NCBI GenBank assembly: GCA_017450985.1
Contig: JAFSSN010000091.1
Span: 1 to 35,836 of the forward strand
Length of the DNA stretch: 35,836 nt
DNA from: Bacteroidaceae bacterium
Lineage (GTDB): Bacteria; Bacteroidota; Bacteroidia; Bacteroidales; Bacteroidaceae
Reading direction: 5' to 3'
The position numbers and the translations under genes were made by a program. Of this stretch, positions 16,501-24,313 are shown in pieces; the stretch's first letter is position 1, and each line of letters starts with the position of its first letter. A model generated the notes under the pieces. It was not told where the DNA came from. It saw only the letters and a list, made by a program, of their open reading frames with translations, and ran no database searches.

Positions 16501-16770
16501 ATGATGCGCTATATTAAGAATATATGGCGTGCTATCCTTGGAAGAAGCTCTTATCCAGTCGAAATTGAGAGAGTTAGACAGGAGTGCGAGCAAAAGGCCG
16601 CGAGCGAGGTCAGAGACTACCAGGTGTTAGTCGAAAACTTGCGCGAGCGTTTGAGATTAGCCGAAGAGGATATAACGAGTGCGAACAGGTATATTGGCAA
16701 GTTGTTGCAGCAGAAAGGTGAGCTTGAAGAAAAGTTGCGTGTTATGGCGAATAAGCAGGAGCACGTATGA
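16501..16770 (+). CDS. Coiled-coil protein coupled to primase-helicase (89 aa)
   Basis: I use the ATG at 16501 (or 16504) instead of a TTG at 16414, which lies inside the promoter box. The 89-residue product has a short basic N-terminus and then a long coiled coil (about 20-85, ENLRERLRLAEEDITSANRY). Its TGA overlaps the primase ATG (ATGA at 16767), so the two are coupled. It may be a small replication accessory factor; that is inference from position. Confidence 0.7.
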   Translation: MMRYIKNIWRAILGRSSYPVEIERVRQECEQKAASEVRDYQVLVENLRERLRLAEEDITSANRYIGKLLQQKGELEEKLRVMANKQEHV

Positions 16771-19700
16771 CAGAACAAGACAAACAGCGACTAAATGCTG
16801 TGCCGCTTACAGATGTTATGTTGGCATGGGGATATACACCATGTACCGGAGCAAGAAACGGTGCATGGGCAGGCTATTTGTGTCCGTGGCATGATGACCA
16901 TCGTCCTTCTCTGATTGTTGACAAAATACCTCGTAAGGGGGCAACCGACCTTGGCTTCAAGTGTATGGCTTGTAAGCAGGAAGGCTTTGGAGCCATCCAG
17001 CTTGCGGCGCGTCTGATGGGGAAACCCGCAGGGCAGCTTAGTGGGGATGGTTTTACAGAGGTTGTGACAGAACTTGCCGAGCGTTGCAATATAGAACTTG
17101 AAGAGTATGTGCCAGGCAGCGAGAGGTTACGCTGCAAAACTGTCGAGCCAAGTAAGTTCCGCGAGGCAGAGAAACAATACGCGGAATGGGACGGAGAGCA
17201 GCCCATCTTTGAGACGGGGGAATTGACAGTACAAGGGCTAAAGGCACTTGGATTGAAGGTTGAAACGGCCACAAGGAAGGCAACAAATAAAGACTTTGAA
17301 AACGAGCCTGCCGACAAATATCCAGAGGTAAAAGTGGGCGATTTGCTGACGCGTTACGACCTTGATACTGGCGAAGCGTTATACAGATGCTCGTTTGGCA
17401 AGGATTTTTATCGTGGCGCGGCAAAGGCGGAAGCGCGGACGATTGCGGAGTGGGGAAAGGAATTGGAAGAAAAGTTCCATGTGTACCCTGTTAGTCGCTT
17501 CATCAAAATGCAGACTAACGAAGAGACTGGCGGGCGTTTTGTCCTCATTGTCAATAGTACGCCAAACTACCCGATATTCATGTTCCGCTATCCTTGGGGT
17601 ATCAAGAAATACGAGCCTTTAAGCCGTAAGGCGGGGAAGAAGTGGACGTGGTGGTGTCTTGCCGAGGATGCAGATCTGGAGCATCGCTATTACGCAGATG
17701 CAAATCTGGAAGATTGGCTGGAGGGAGCTGTGCCGAATACAGACAAACGCCATCCGTTTGCAGTCCAGGAAAAGCCGAAAGACGAGAAAGAGAAGGAAGA
17801 GAAGCAGGAGAGAGTACGCTTTGAACGCATAGTTATTTGCAGTGGTCCGAGGGATGCCATTCAGGTTTGGGCACATTCCAATGCCCATGTCGTATGGCTT
17901 CATAGCGAAAGTGCCGGGTTCGACCACAAAGGCAGTGGGGCTGTGCGGCCAAACCGTTGGCTGCGGGGGTTTATCGTTAAGCTCCGCAACGCAACAGTAG
18001 AAGGAGGCTTGTATGTATGCTATGACGAGGATGCAACAGGCATTGCAGGCTCACAGGCCATTGCGCTCAATAGTCCCCAAATAAAATGGCTTAGGCTGCC
18101 CCGTGAACTTTCTGCCATTATGCCTGGGAAGCAAGGCAAGCCGTTGAAAGATGTTACGGATTTCGTTACGCATTTTGCCGAAGTGGAACGATTGATGCCT
18201 GCTGATGTGCAGCACGATGACCCCGTTGAGTGGTTCGACAATGCGCTTTACGACACGCCGACTTGTCAATTTTGGCAGTGGGAGAGTGAGCGTAAGGATG
18301 CCGACGGCAAGGGTCGCCCAAGATATAAGTTTGACCTTCGTAATGTGCCAGTGTTCCTCCGTGCCCGTGGCATGGTCAGAAGTACGGCACAACAGGGCAA
18401 GGCATCATTTTCACGCTTCTTCCTGCTGGGAAACGATAAGACGTACACCGAATGTTTCCCCGGAGAGAAAGGCGCAAACAAGTTGGTTGCATTGGCCCGC
18501 GACCTCATGGCCGATTGGCTGAAGGCGCACATGGAATACAATGACAAGAAGGGCGCACTTTCCCGTGCTGTTTACTCCGCAAAGCTTGAACAGTCCACAC
18601 TGGAGGTAATCGAGCAGATAGACCTCGACAACAAATCCTTTGACAAGGATTTTGACCACTTCTTCTTTGGCAATACTGCCGTGAAAGTTTCTCGCGAGGG
18701 ACTTGAACTTGTTCCTTACAACCGAATGAGGTGGTGGACAAACCGTGAGGCTATTATGGACGGCGACTTCTCAATTGTGCCGCAGCATTGGCGCGTGGTG
18801 GTAAATCCCCGCTATGCCGAAGAGCTTGATGCGCACAACGAAACATACAAGACGCTCAAAACATCCGAGGAACGCGCCCAGGAGAACATGCGATGGGATG
18901 CCTGGTCGTCGCTCTGGCACTATCGGCTTGTCATGGACAAACCGCTCGAAGAAATGCCAATGCACTTCCGGTTCCTGTATAACAGCATAAGGATTCTGTG
19001 GGAAAAGGAAGCACTTGGCGAAGAGCTGACTTCCACCGAGCGCCAGATGCAGGATATGTATTTCATTGCGGCTGCCCATGCCATTGGCAGTGCTTTGGTG
19101 AGACACAGGACAAGAAGCCGTCAGCAGTTTGTCCACATCACGGACAATGGAACGCGAAGGGAAGAACTGGCATCCGGCGGCACGGGTAAGAGCGCATATC
19201 TTGACCTGCTTGCACTTGTGCGTCCTGTCCTGAAGATTGACGGCAAGGCTTTGGAGGGAAAGAACATCTCGCTGACACAGGAACTCAATAAGGTTGTCCC
19301 AGGGCTTCATAGTATTGTCTGTGTTGACGAATTGCCAGCAGGCTTTTCGCCAAAGAGTCTGTATAACCTGACTACATCGCTTACGGCCCGTGGCCTGTAT
19401 CGCGAGAGTGTCACACTTGATGGTGACGATGTGCCGAAGTTTGTTGTGGCAAGCAATGAACAAATTGACCTGAGCAGCGAGAGTACAAGCCGTCGCACCT
19501 ATCAGCTACTCGTTTCGGACTACTACCATCCGCGAAGTCTGGATGGCTCACGTCCTGCGCACACGCCAGCAGATGATTTCGCGGAGGAATACCATATAGA
19601 CGAGGTGGCAAGAAATCTCCCGCCTGCGTTGCTGAACGAGGCCAGGAATCTTCTGCTGTCATGCGTACAACTGTTCTTCCAGTTTCCCGACGAGACTGTT

Positions 19701-20243
19701 CGCCCGCCCAAAGACAGCCGCGCAATGCTGCGTCAGGCTCTTGCCGCCAGCAAGGACCAGCAGTTTACGCTTTGGATAGCCGCCTACCTCTCAAAGCCCT
19801 GTCACCGTGCCATTCCCATTGCACAGCGCGAGTTGGCCATTTCCCTACTGGACTACTGCGGCATAACCATCGGCGAGAAGACGCTGAGGGCCGCTTACAA
19901 GAGGATAAGGGACAACCTGGATAGCTATCTCCGCACTTCTGCCTATGTCTGCAATCCTCCTGTCGTGCTGTTTACGCCTACTGACCGCGAACAAGGCTAC
20001 CGTCAGTGCGCCGCATGGCAGTACCCAAAAGCAGAAGATGGCTATAGCATCCCGACGGACGAGAACGGAAACAGGCTTCCCCGTGAGCTTAAAAAAAAAG
20101 CGCCCTATCCAAAGGTATATTACTTTTATCGCAAAAGCGAGGTGCCGCGACACTTTTTCGACCCAGAGCATGTCGGCGACAAAGACTATGTTCAGGCAGC
20201 TCCGAATACAGACCCCGAATTTACGGAAACACAACAGCAATAA
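16767..20243 (+). CDS. Primase-helicase: CHC2 zinc finger, TOPRIM and SF3-type helicase
   Basis: An 1158-residue replication protein. A DnaG-type zinc finger lies at the N-terminus (C39-P-W-H42, PS at 47-48, C66-x2-C69). A TOPRIM-like core follows: GPRDA near 360 and CYDEDATG near 418, which would hold the metal-binding acidic residues of the primase. The C-terminal third is a helicase: Walker A GGTGKS at 804-809, Walker B IVCVDELP near 851, an Asn sensor in FVVASNEQ, and an Arg pair in STSRRTYQLL, as in D5/SF3 phage helicases. A winged-helix-like end follows at about 1010-1090. It should make primers and unwind the fork. It starts in the stop codon of the coiled-coil gene. Confidence 0.9.
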   Translation: MTEQDKQRLNAVPLTDVMLAWGYTPCTGARNGAWAGYLCPWHDDHRPSLIVDKIPRKGATDLGFKCMACKQEGFGAIQLAARLMGKPAGQLSGDGFTEVVTELAERCNIELEEYVPGSERLRCKTVEPSKFREAEKQYAEWDGEQPIFETGELTVQGLKALGLKVETATRKATNKDFENEPADKYPEVKVGDLLTRYDLDTGEALYRCSFGKDFYRGAAKAEARTIAEWGKELEEKFHVYPVSRFIKMQTNEETGGRFVLIVNSTPNYPIFMFRYPWGIKKYEPLSRKAGKKWTWWCLAEDADLEHRYYADANLEDWLEGAVPNTDKRHPFAVQEKPKDEKEKEEKQERVRFERIVICSGPRDAIQVWAHSNAHVVWLHSESAGFDHKGSGAVRPNRWLRGFIVKLRNATVEGGLYVCYDEDATGIAGSQAIALNSPQIKWLRLPRELSAIMPGKQGKPLKDVTDFVTHFAEVERLMPADVQHDDPVEWFDNALYDTPTCQFWQWESERKDADGKGRPRYKFDLRNVPVFLRARGMVRSTAQQGKASFSRFFLLGNDKTYTECFPGEKGANKLVALARDLMADWLKAHMEYNDKKGALSRAVYSAKLEQSTLEVIEQIDLDNKSFDKDFDHFFFGNTAVKVSREGLELVPYNRMRWWTNREAIMDGDFSIVPQHWRVVVNPRYAEELDAHNETYKTLKTSEERAQENMRWDAWSSLWHYRLVMDKPLEEMPMHFRFLYNSIRILWEKEALGEELTSTERQMQDMYFIAAAHAIGSALVRHRTRSRQQFVHITDNGTRREELASGGTGKSAYLDLLALVRPVLKIDGKALEGKNISLTQELNKVVPGLHSIVCVDELPAGFSPKSLYNLTTSLTARGLYRESVTLDGDDVPKFVVASNEQIDLSSESTSRRTYQLLVSDYYHPRSLDGSRPAHTPADDFAEEYHIDEVARNLPPALLNEARNLLLSCVQLFFQFPDETVRPPKDSRAMLRQALAASKDQQFTLWIAAYLSKPCHRAIPIAQRELAISLLDYCGITIGEKTLRAAYKRIRDNLDSYLRTSAYVCNPPVVLFTPTDREQGYRQCAAWQYPKAEDGYSIPTDENGNRLPRELKKKAPYPKVYYFYRKSEVPRHFFDPEHVGDKDYVQAAPNTDPEFTETQQQ

Positions 20244-20256
20244 ACAAATATGAGTT

Positions 20257-21408
20257 ATGAAATCGGACAACATTTATTTTGGTGAAACTGGATTGACAAG
20301 CACCAGTGCTAACCACATCGCTAACATGGCGAAGGAGAGTGTTAGGAACACGGCCAATGAATTGTCGGGTATCAGTTTCTATAGTTCAACGGTGAGCTTG
20401 TTGAGCGGCGGAAACAGTCAAAAGGCAAAGCTTGGCAGTACAAGAGAGGAACTGAACGGCATACAGAGGTCTCTCGAAGCCATTGGCGAAGCAAATGCCC
20501 TTTGTGCGTGGTTGCGCGAGGCAATCAAGGCTCGTGAGCGTTTGCTTGAAGAGGTTAAGTGCATGACGCTGGAAGGTTACTGCAAGAGCGTCCTTGGTGG
20601 CGTGGAAGTTCCGCAGCAGGACACGAACATTGGCGATTGGATGAAGACGAAAGGCTATACGCGCCCGGACATCAACGCTGAATTTCCAACAGTAGTCATC
20701 AAGCCATTCTCAGGGGTGGTAGAGTCGCGTTTGAGCGGATTCTGCCGCAAGTTCGGCCTTAAAATGCCAGATAGTCCGACACAGGAGCCGGCAATGACAG
20801 AGGATGATTACATGAGTAGTCTTTCCGTAAAAGACCGCAACCGCTTCCTTATGCTCGAAGCGAAGGCTGCAGTCATCGGGAAGTATATTCACGAGAACGG
20901 ACATCTGTATAACGAGCGCGAGAGGCTGCGCCAAATCATCGCCAAGCCGATAGGCACACAGGGCGAAGGAGCGAACACGCTAATCTACCGCTTCGAGCCA
21001 TCGGTGCAGAAAGGCGAAGTTGAAGCGTTGTTCTTCCGTCTTGCCGCTGAACATCGTGCTATACAGGCAGAGCTGAATGGGATGCTTGCAGAACGCGCCA
21101 GGGCGATTGAAGCCGACAAGCAGGAGAAGGCCGCTGCCTACCAGAAGGCAAGCGAAGACTTCTCTCGCGAGATGAGCGTATTGCAGGACAAGCTTTCTGC
21201 CTACATGCTTGAAGAACGCCGCAAGATGAGCGAACTTCAGAGCGAATATGACGCATGGAGCACCGAGCAGAAGAATCGCCATAAACAGCTCAATGCCGAC
21301 CTTGCCGCGTGGAAGCTGGTAGAGTCCAAGCGTATTGCGGCACTTGGCATTATTATCCCCAATGAGCTGCGCGACATCTACGAGCGCATAAATGGGCTTG
21401 GAAAATGA
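20257..21408 (+). CDS. Coiled-coil hypothetical protein (383 aa)
   Basis: A 383-residue protein, 13 bases after the primase-helicase. The N-terminal 60 residues are Ser/Asn-rich, residues 70-110 helical, and residues 215-365 a long charged coiled coil (ERARAIEADKQEKAAAYQKA) rich in Ala, Glu, Lys and Arg. No enzyme motif. It could be a scaffold in the replication complex or a structural protein; position favours the former. It is the last gene before the RNA region. Confidence 0.7.
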   Translation: MKSDNIYFGETGLTSTSANHIANMAKESVRNTANELSGISFYSSTVSLLSGGNSQKAKLGSTREELNGIQRSLEAIGEANALCAWLREAIKARERLLEEVKCMTLEGYCKSVLGGVEVPQQDTNIGDWMKTKGYTRPDINAEFPTVVIKPFSGVVESRLSGFCRKFGLKMPDSPTQEPAMTEDDYMSSLSVKDRNRFLMLEAKAAVIGKYIHENGHLYNERERLRQIIAKPIGTQGEGANTLIYRFEPSVQKGEVEALFFRLAAEHRAIQAELNGMLAERARAIEADKQEKAAAYQKASEDFSREMSVLQDKLSAYMLEERRKMSELQSEYDAWSTEQKNRHKQLNADLAAWKLVESKRIAALGIIIPNELRDIYERINGLGK

Positions 21409-21409
21409 A

Positions 21410-21427
21410 CTTGCGGAGCGCCGCAAG
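21410..21427 (+). other. Hairpin just after the coiled-coil gene
   Basis: A 7-base-pair stem (CTTGCGG, AGCG loop, CCGCAAG) two bases after the stop codon. There is no T tract after it, so it is either a weak terminator or a processing/protecting hairpin at the entry to the RNA region. A second hairpin (GCCGCAG at 21460-21466 with CTGCGGC at 21489-21495) follows. Confidence 0.5.
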
Positions 21428-21532
21428 GTGAAAATGCTCTTTGACTTATTGCACAGGTAGCCGCAGACTGAATGTGTTTACTGTGAAACTGCGGCGTACT
21501 GACAGTGGAGATGGTATTCTTTGACTCGCCTA

Positions 21533-21620
21533 CTGGTTCTGAAGGTCACGGGTTCAAATCCCGCCTCGCGCACAAATAGGAAAATTGGCGCGAGTAGTTC
21601 AGTGGTTAGAACGTCAGATT
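21533..21620 (+). tRNA. Circularly permuted tRNA gene (3' half, spacer, 5' half), probably Gln(CTG)
   Basis: 21533-21572 reads as a tRNA 3' half: loop end CTGGT, stem TCTGA, variable AGGTC, T arm with TTCAAAT, acceptor CTCGCGC and A73. After a 15-base spacer, 21588-21620 reads as a 5' half: acceptor GCGCGAG, TA, D stem GTTC/GAAC, G26, stem TCAGA, then TT. Joined as 5' half plus 3' half they make a 73-base tRNA with acceptor 7/7, D stem 4/4, anticodon stem 5/5 and T stem 4/5 paired. T8-A14, G15-C48, G18G19, G26, T33, G37 and A58 are all in place. A break between 33 and 34 gives loop TTCTGGT, anticodon CTG (Gln); other break points give GTG, GGG or GGC. Neither half pairs with its outer flank. 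The alternative is two decayed tandem tRNA copies. Confidence 0.55.
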
Positions 21621-21720
21621 GGCTAAGAAGTTTACGGGTTCGAGTCCCGTCTTGGGTTAAGCCCCCAAGTGGCGGAATGGGTAAACGCGCGAAATTGCTA
21701 ATTTCGTACTTAATCATTCA
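21621..21720 (+). tRNA. Second tRNA in permuted order, Ser(GCT)-like, tentative
   Basis: A T arm (ACGGG, TTCGAGT, CCCGT at 21634-21650) and acceptor strand CTTGGGT come first. Five bases later a class II 5' part follows: CCCCAAG at 21663-21669, TG, a Ser/Leu-type D arm, and a perfect anticodon arm CGAAA-TTGCTAA-TTTCG (anticodon GCT, Ser) at 21690-21706. The acceptor strands pair 6 of 7, with only position 1-72 mismatched. The variable arm could close through ACTT (21708-21711) and AAGT (21628-21631), putting the break in the variable loop. Against it: the base after the acceptor is T, while bacterial Ser tRNAs carry G73. It may instead be a truncated tRNA-Ser beside an unrelated 3' half. Confidence 0.3.
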
Positions 21721-21874
21721 AACGCTGACGCTTCGGACGGACTTCCTCCCTTCGGGGTCTGAGAGGCTGCCGCCTCCAGGATGGCTCTTGCTCTTGCTTG
21801 TCCGCAGCGGTTCTTGCTATCGCCATTACTTTTGTCTTGGACATCATCGCCCACCGTCGGACCTGTGCATCTTT
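21721..21874 (+). other. Noncoding spacer between tRNA pieces and tRNA-Arg
   Basis: A GC-rich stretch of about 150 bases with no credible gene. It contains short repeats of GCTCTTGCTCTTGC type and several small self-complementary stretches. No tRNA arm that would complete the Ser-like fragment is found here. I see no promoter or further gene. Confidence 0.4.
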
Positions 21875-21947
21875 GGACTCATAGCTCAATGGATAGAGCA
21901 CATGCCTACGGAGCATGGGGTTACAGGTTCGAGTCCTGTTGGGTTCA
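21875..21947 (+). tRNA. tRNA-Arg(ACG)
   Basis: A normal, contiguous 73-base tRNA: acceptor GGACTCA with TGGGTTC (7/7 counting G-T pairs), D stem GCTC/GAGC, anticodon stem CATGC/GCATG with loop CTACGGA (anticodon ACG), variable GGGTT, T stem ACAGG/CCTGT with TTCGAGT, and A73. CCA is not encoded, so it must be added by the host enzyme. Its normal order contrasts with the permuted pieces just upstream. Confidence 0.93.
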
Positions 21948-22310
21948 CTGTTAAGATGGAGGAAAAGTGCGGCTGCCTTTACGTCTTTCAGCAGCCGCAT
22001 GTGAGGGCATTCTCATTGCATAATTGCCCGTCAAGTCGAATCGGGGTTACGCTATAAGCACCGTATGATACTGACGGGATTTTTGAAAAACGAATGGATC
22101 TATGAAAAAACAAGCGCCGTTCTACCCCTATAGAACATACGTGGTTCTCGCAAAACCCAGATGAGACATCCTAACCGGATGTAGAGGCCGTTGAGATGAC
22201 ACGGTGGAAAGACGCCGGACCCTCCCGCGCAAACACGCTCGGATAGTTGTTAGGTAAAACCGACAGGAACCGTTGTTCGACTCAACGGGGGGGGGCTAAA
22301 AACAAAACGA
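21948..22310 (+). ncRNA. Hairpin-rich noncoding region, possible structured RNA
   Basis: About 360 bases without a gene but with many perfect stems: TGCGGCTGC/GCAGCCGCA (21968-21976 with 21991-21999, 9 pairs); CCCGTCA/TGACGGG (22027-22033 with 22072-22078), followed by ATTTTTG; GTTCTA/TAGAAC (22119-22136); ACATCC/GGATGT (22166-22182); and a T-arm-like hairpin CGTTG-TTCGACT-CAACG at 22271-22287 with a nine-G tract after it. Large structured RNAs such as GOLLD and ROOL lie next to phage tRNAs, but I cannot match this to either. It may be one RNA or several. Confidence 0.45.
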
Positions 22311-22736
22311 ATGAGAAAGAAAAAAGTTCTGATAGTACGAAAGAGCTGCCTGACAGGAAGGGATGTTTGGGTGTATCACGGCACATCAAAAGGCTCTGCA
22401 AAGGTGGTGTACCATCGGGCTTGCAAGGAAGAGCTTAGGCGCATGGGCCTTTGGAAAAAACGGGAAGAGCGCAGGAAACAAGACGTGTTGGCACTACTCA
22501 ATGAATGCCTGGCCCAAATTCCGGAAGCGGAAGGACTGACAGCAAAGCAGGCGAAAGCCGTAAAGAGGCTAAAGGCTATTGCCAATGAAGAAATTCCGTG
22601 CGACAAAGAGTTCTACCGTCACGTCATAGCAGAGCGCATACGTCGGAAAAATGCCAAAGTTCTAATACAGGAACGCAAACTAAGAGAGGAACAAACATGT
22701 TTAACAATAAAAAACAACAAAAATGAAAACATTTAA
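22311..22736 (+). CDS. Basic hypothetical protein (141 aa)
   Basis: A 141-residue strongly basic protein, first gene after the RNA region. The N-terminus (MRKKKVLIVRKSCLTGRDVW) precedes helices rich in Lys, Arg and Glu. The charge fits nucleic acid binding. It ends 14 bases inside the next gene. No family recognised. Confidence 0.65.
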   Translation: MRKKKVLIVRKSCLTGRDVWVYHGTSKGSAKVVYHRACKEELRRMGLWKKREERRKQDVLALLNECLAQIPEAEGLTAKQAKAVKRLKAIANEEIPCDKEFYRHVIAERIRRKNAKVLIQERKLREEQTCLTIKNNKNENI

Positions 22737-23409
22737 GAAAATTCTGGTGTCACTTGTGATTGCATCAATCACAATCGCTTTCGTCGCAACATCCAATTAC
22801 TTCTTGGGTCCGATGTGGACGAATGCCATTCTACTTTTTGCGCTTGGGACGGGAATCGCCTTTGCATTGCTTACCCGCCGAGGCGGAACCTCTGTTAAAG
22901 AAGCGACTATCGAAGTCCATGCAATGAAGTGTAACTTCGATGGGGTTGTCGCGTTTCTTGAAACCGCTGGGGAAGTTGAAAAGATTAGCTACTTGGACTC
23001 CCTGAAAGACGAGAAGGAGCAGCCGACACTCGCATCGCTTCCGAAAGACAAGCAGACGATGAAAACGGAAGAGCGGTCTCTGCGGAATCGGCTTCTGTCA
23101 AATATCAGGCTGATGCAGTCGGACAAGTTCAAGGAATGGAGCGACGATAAGAAGCTGGAGTTCCGTCGTCAGGTTGGAGCCATGAGGTTTTATCACTTCT
23201 TCCTCTTTACCCGCTGTCTTGACGAGGGCGTATTGCTGATGAAAGACGACAGCTCTTCTGACAGTTCCTCCTCTTCGTCTTCCTCGTCCAGCAGTTCCTT
23301 GTCAGACAGTTCTTCATCCGACAGCTCATCATCAGATTCCTCATCATCGGACATCGAGTCCTCTGACTATGTATCTTCTGAAGACGGCGGCCCAATACCC
23401 ATAAAATAA
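22723..23409 (+). CDS. Two-TM membrane protein with poly-Ser/Asp tail
   Basis: A 228-residue protein. Two membrane segments lie at about 7-29 and 33-50 with a basic start (MKTFKK) and RR after the second, so the bulk is probably cytoplasmic. Residues 60-170 are a soluble helical domain. From residue 177 to the end the chain is a low-complexity tail with 32 serines broken by Asp, in blocks of SSSSD. The serine codons are mixed (AGC, TCT, TCC, TCG, TCA), so the tail is kept by selection on the protein and not made by simple DNA slippage. Such tails could be flexible linkers or phosphorylation targets. The role is unknown; it begins the membrane-protein-rich stretch. Confidence 0.8.
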   Translation: MKTFKKILVSLVIASITIAFVATSNYFLGPMWTNAILLFALGTGIAFALLTRRGGTSVKEATIEVHAMKCNFDGVVAFLETAGEVEKISYLDSLKDEKEQPTLASLPKDKQTMKTEERSLRNRLLSNIRLMQSDKFKEWSDDKKLEFRRQVGAMRFYHFFLFTRCLDEGVLLMKDDSSSDSSSSSSSSSSSSLSDSSSSDSSSSDSSSSDIESSDYVSSEDGGPIPIK

Positions 23410-23415
23410 GCATCT

Positions 23416-23673
23416 ATGAAAAGTGCAAGAATAAAGCGTCGCAACAAGCAGGGATTCAAGGGTGTTGGTAAGCATAGCGAATTGCCAAAAGGCCACAAGT
23501 TTGGAGATTACAGAGACAAGAACACCAACCACAAAAGGACAAAGGCCGCCGATGCGCATCACGCTATGATAAAGTTTGCCGACAAGTGTGGGTGCAAGCA
23601 TCCTGGCAGCAAGCGGCACGTCCAGCTCATGCAATACCAAAAGCCTTCCCCTGGCCCAAGCGTAAGCCTGTGA
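23416..23673 (+). CDS. Small basic protein (85 aa)
   Basis: An 85-residue Lys/Arg/His-rich protein starting 6 bases after the previous stop. One CGC motif (CGCKHPGSKRH) could bind metal with nearby histidines. Likely nucleic-acid-binding by charge only. No family recognised. Confidence 0.6.
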   Translation: MKSARIKRRNKQGFKGVGKHSELPKGHKFGDYRDKNTNHKRTKAADAHHAMIKFADKCGCKHPGSKRHVQLMQYQKPSPGPSVSL

Positions 23674-23712
23674 CAATAACGCATATTATGTTTAGTCTTG
23701 TGAGGATTGACT

Positions 23713-24060
23713 ATGCCATACGGAGTATGTAAGGTATGCGGCTGTACGGATAATGACCCGTGCTATAACCCGCTTCACGGCAACTGCTGGTGGGTTGATG
23801 AAACCCATGAGCTGTGCAGTCATTGCGCGAACCCCGAATTCTACAATGACCCGCAGACATTGCATTGCATCAACTCGACCAATACCTACAACCGTTCCGT
23901 CGCGGAAGTCCTCGTCTGCGCCAACTGTAAATCCTGGCACAAGACGGACGATGAAGTAAGTGACGAAAACGGATACGGCTCATGCGGCATCAACGAATAT
24001 GGTTGCTTTGGCTCAGACTCCATCTGTGCCGATTTTGAAGAAAGGGAAGAATCATGTTGA
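23713..24060 (+). CDS. Cysteine-rich zinc-ribbon-like protein (115 aa)
   Basis: I start at the ATG at 23713 instead of a TTG at 23707. Thirteen cysteines are present in 115 residues, arranged as CKVCGC...PC...NC...LCSHC, then a second cluster CANC and further single cysteines to the C-terminal Cys. The first half resembles a zinc-ribbon module common in Bacteroidetes phage proteins; the second may be another. The function (DNA, RNA or protein binding) is open. It overlaps the next gene by 7 bases. Confidence 0.7.
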   Translation: MPYGVCKVCGCTDNDPCYNPLHGNCWWVDETHELCSHCANPEFYNDPQTLHCINSTNTYNRSVAEVLVCANCKSWHKTDDEVSDENGYGSCGINEYGCFGSDSICADFEEREESC

Positions 24061-24302
24061 GTGAGGCAGTTCAAAACTACATTGACTTGTGTAAAAAAGC
24101 ACGCAAGGAATTTCGTGTCGGTGACCATGTGCGCCGCCTTATCAATACCTCGCCGCATTGGGGGCATCCTTCGCTCAGCCACAAGGTGTTTGTTGGCGGC
24201 GTAATCACCAATATCTCGGAATACTGCACCGAAATTGACGTGACATGGTTCCAGACTGGTTTGTCCGACCACCTTTCTCCACTTGACATCATAAAAATGT
24301 AA
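24054..24302 (+). CDS. Hypothetical protein (82 aa)
   Basis: An 82-residue protein with an N-terminal helix and a beta-rich remainder (FRVGDHVRRLINTS, VGGVITNIS), a pattern that suggests a small SH3-like barrel. Its start overlaps the upstream gene, and the radical SAM gene follows 11 bases later. Function unknown. Confidence 0.6.
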   Translation: MLSEAVQNYIDLCKKARKEFRVGDHVRRLINTSPHWGHPSLSHKVFVGGVITNISEYCTEIDVTWFQTGLSDHLSPLDIIKM

Positions 24303-24313
24303 AAGTTAAGACT

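Noticed and set aside
21515..21523. TATTCTTTG just before the tRNA 3' half as a promoter
   Set aside because: The spacing between TA and TTTG is three bases instead of two and no -33 box is present; a start here would leave almost no leader.
21588..21658. A conventional contiguous tRNA, Ala(GGC)-like
   Set aside because: The acceptor has one mismatch and two G-T pairs and the anticodon stem (TCAGA with AGAAG) does not pair at all, while each half pairs fully with its other neighbour.
21521..22057. A 178-residue open reading frame across the tRNA region
   Set aside because: It runs through tRNA-Arg and the other tRNA arms and has no protein-like features; it is an accidental open frame.
22271..22297. 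3' half completing the Ser-like tRNA across a 560-base insert
   Set aside because: The class II numbering fixes the 5' acceptor as CCCCAAG, which needs CTTGGGG; the run of G residues here pairs at only four of seven positions.
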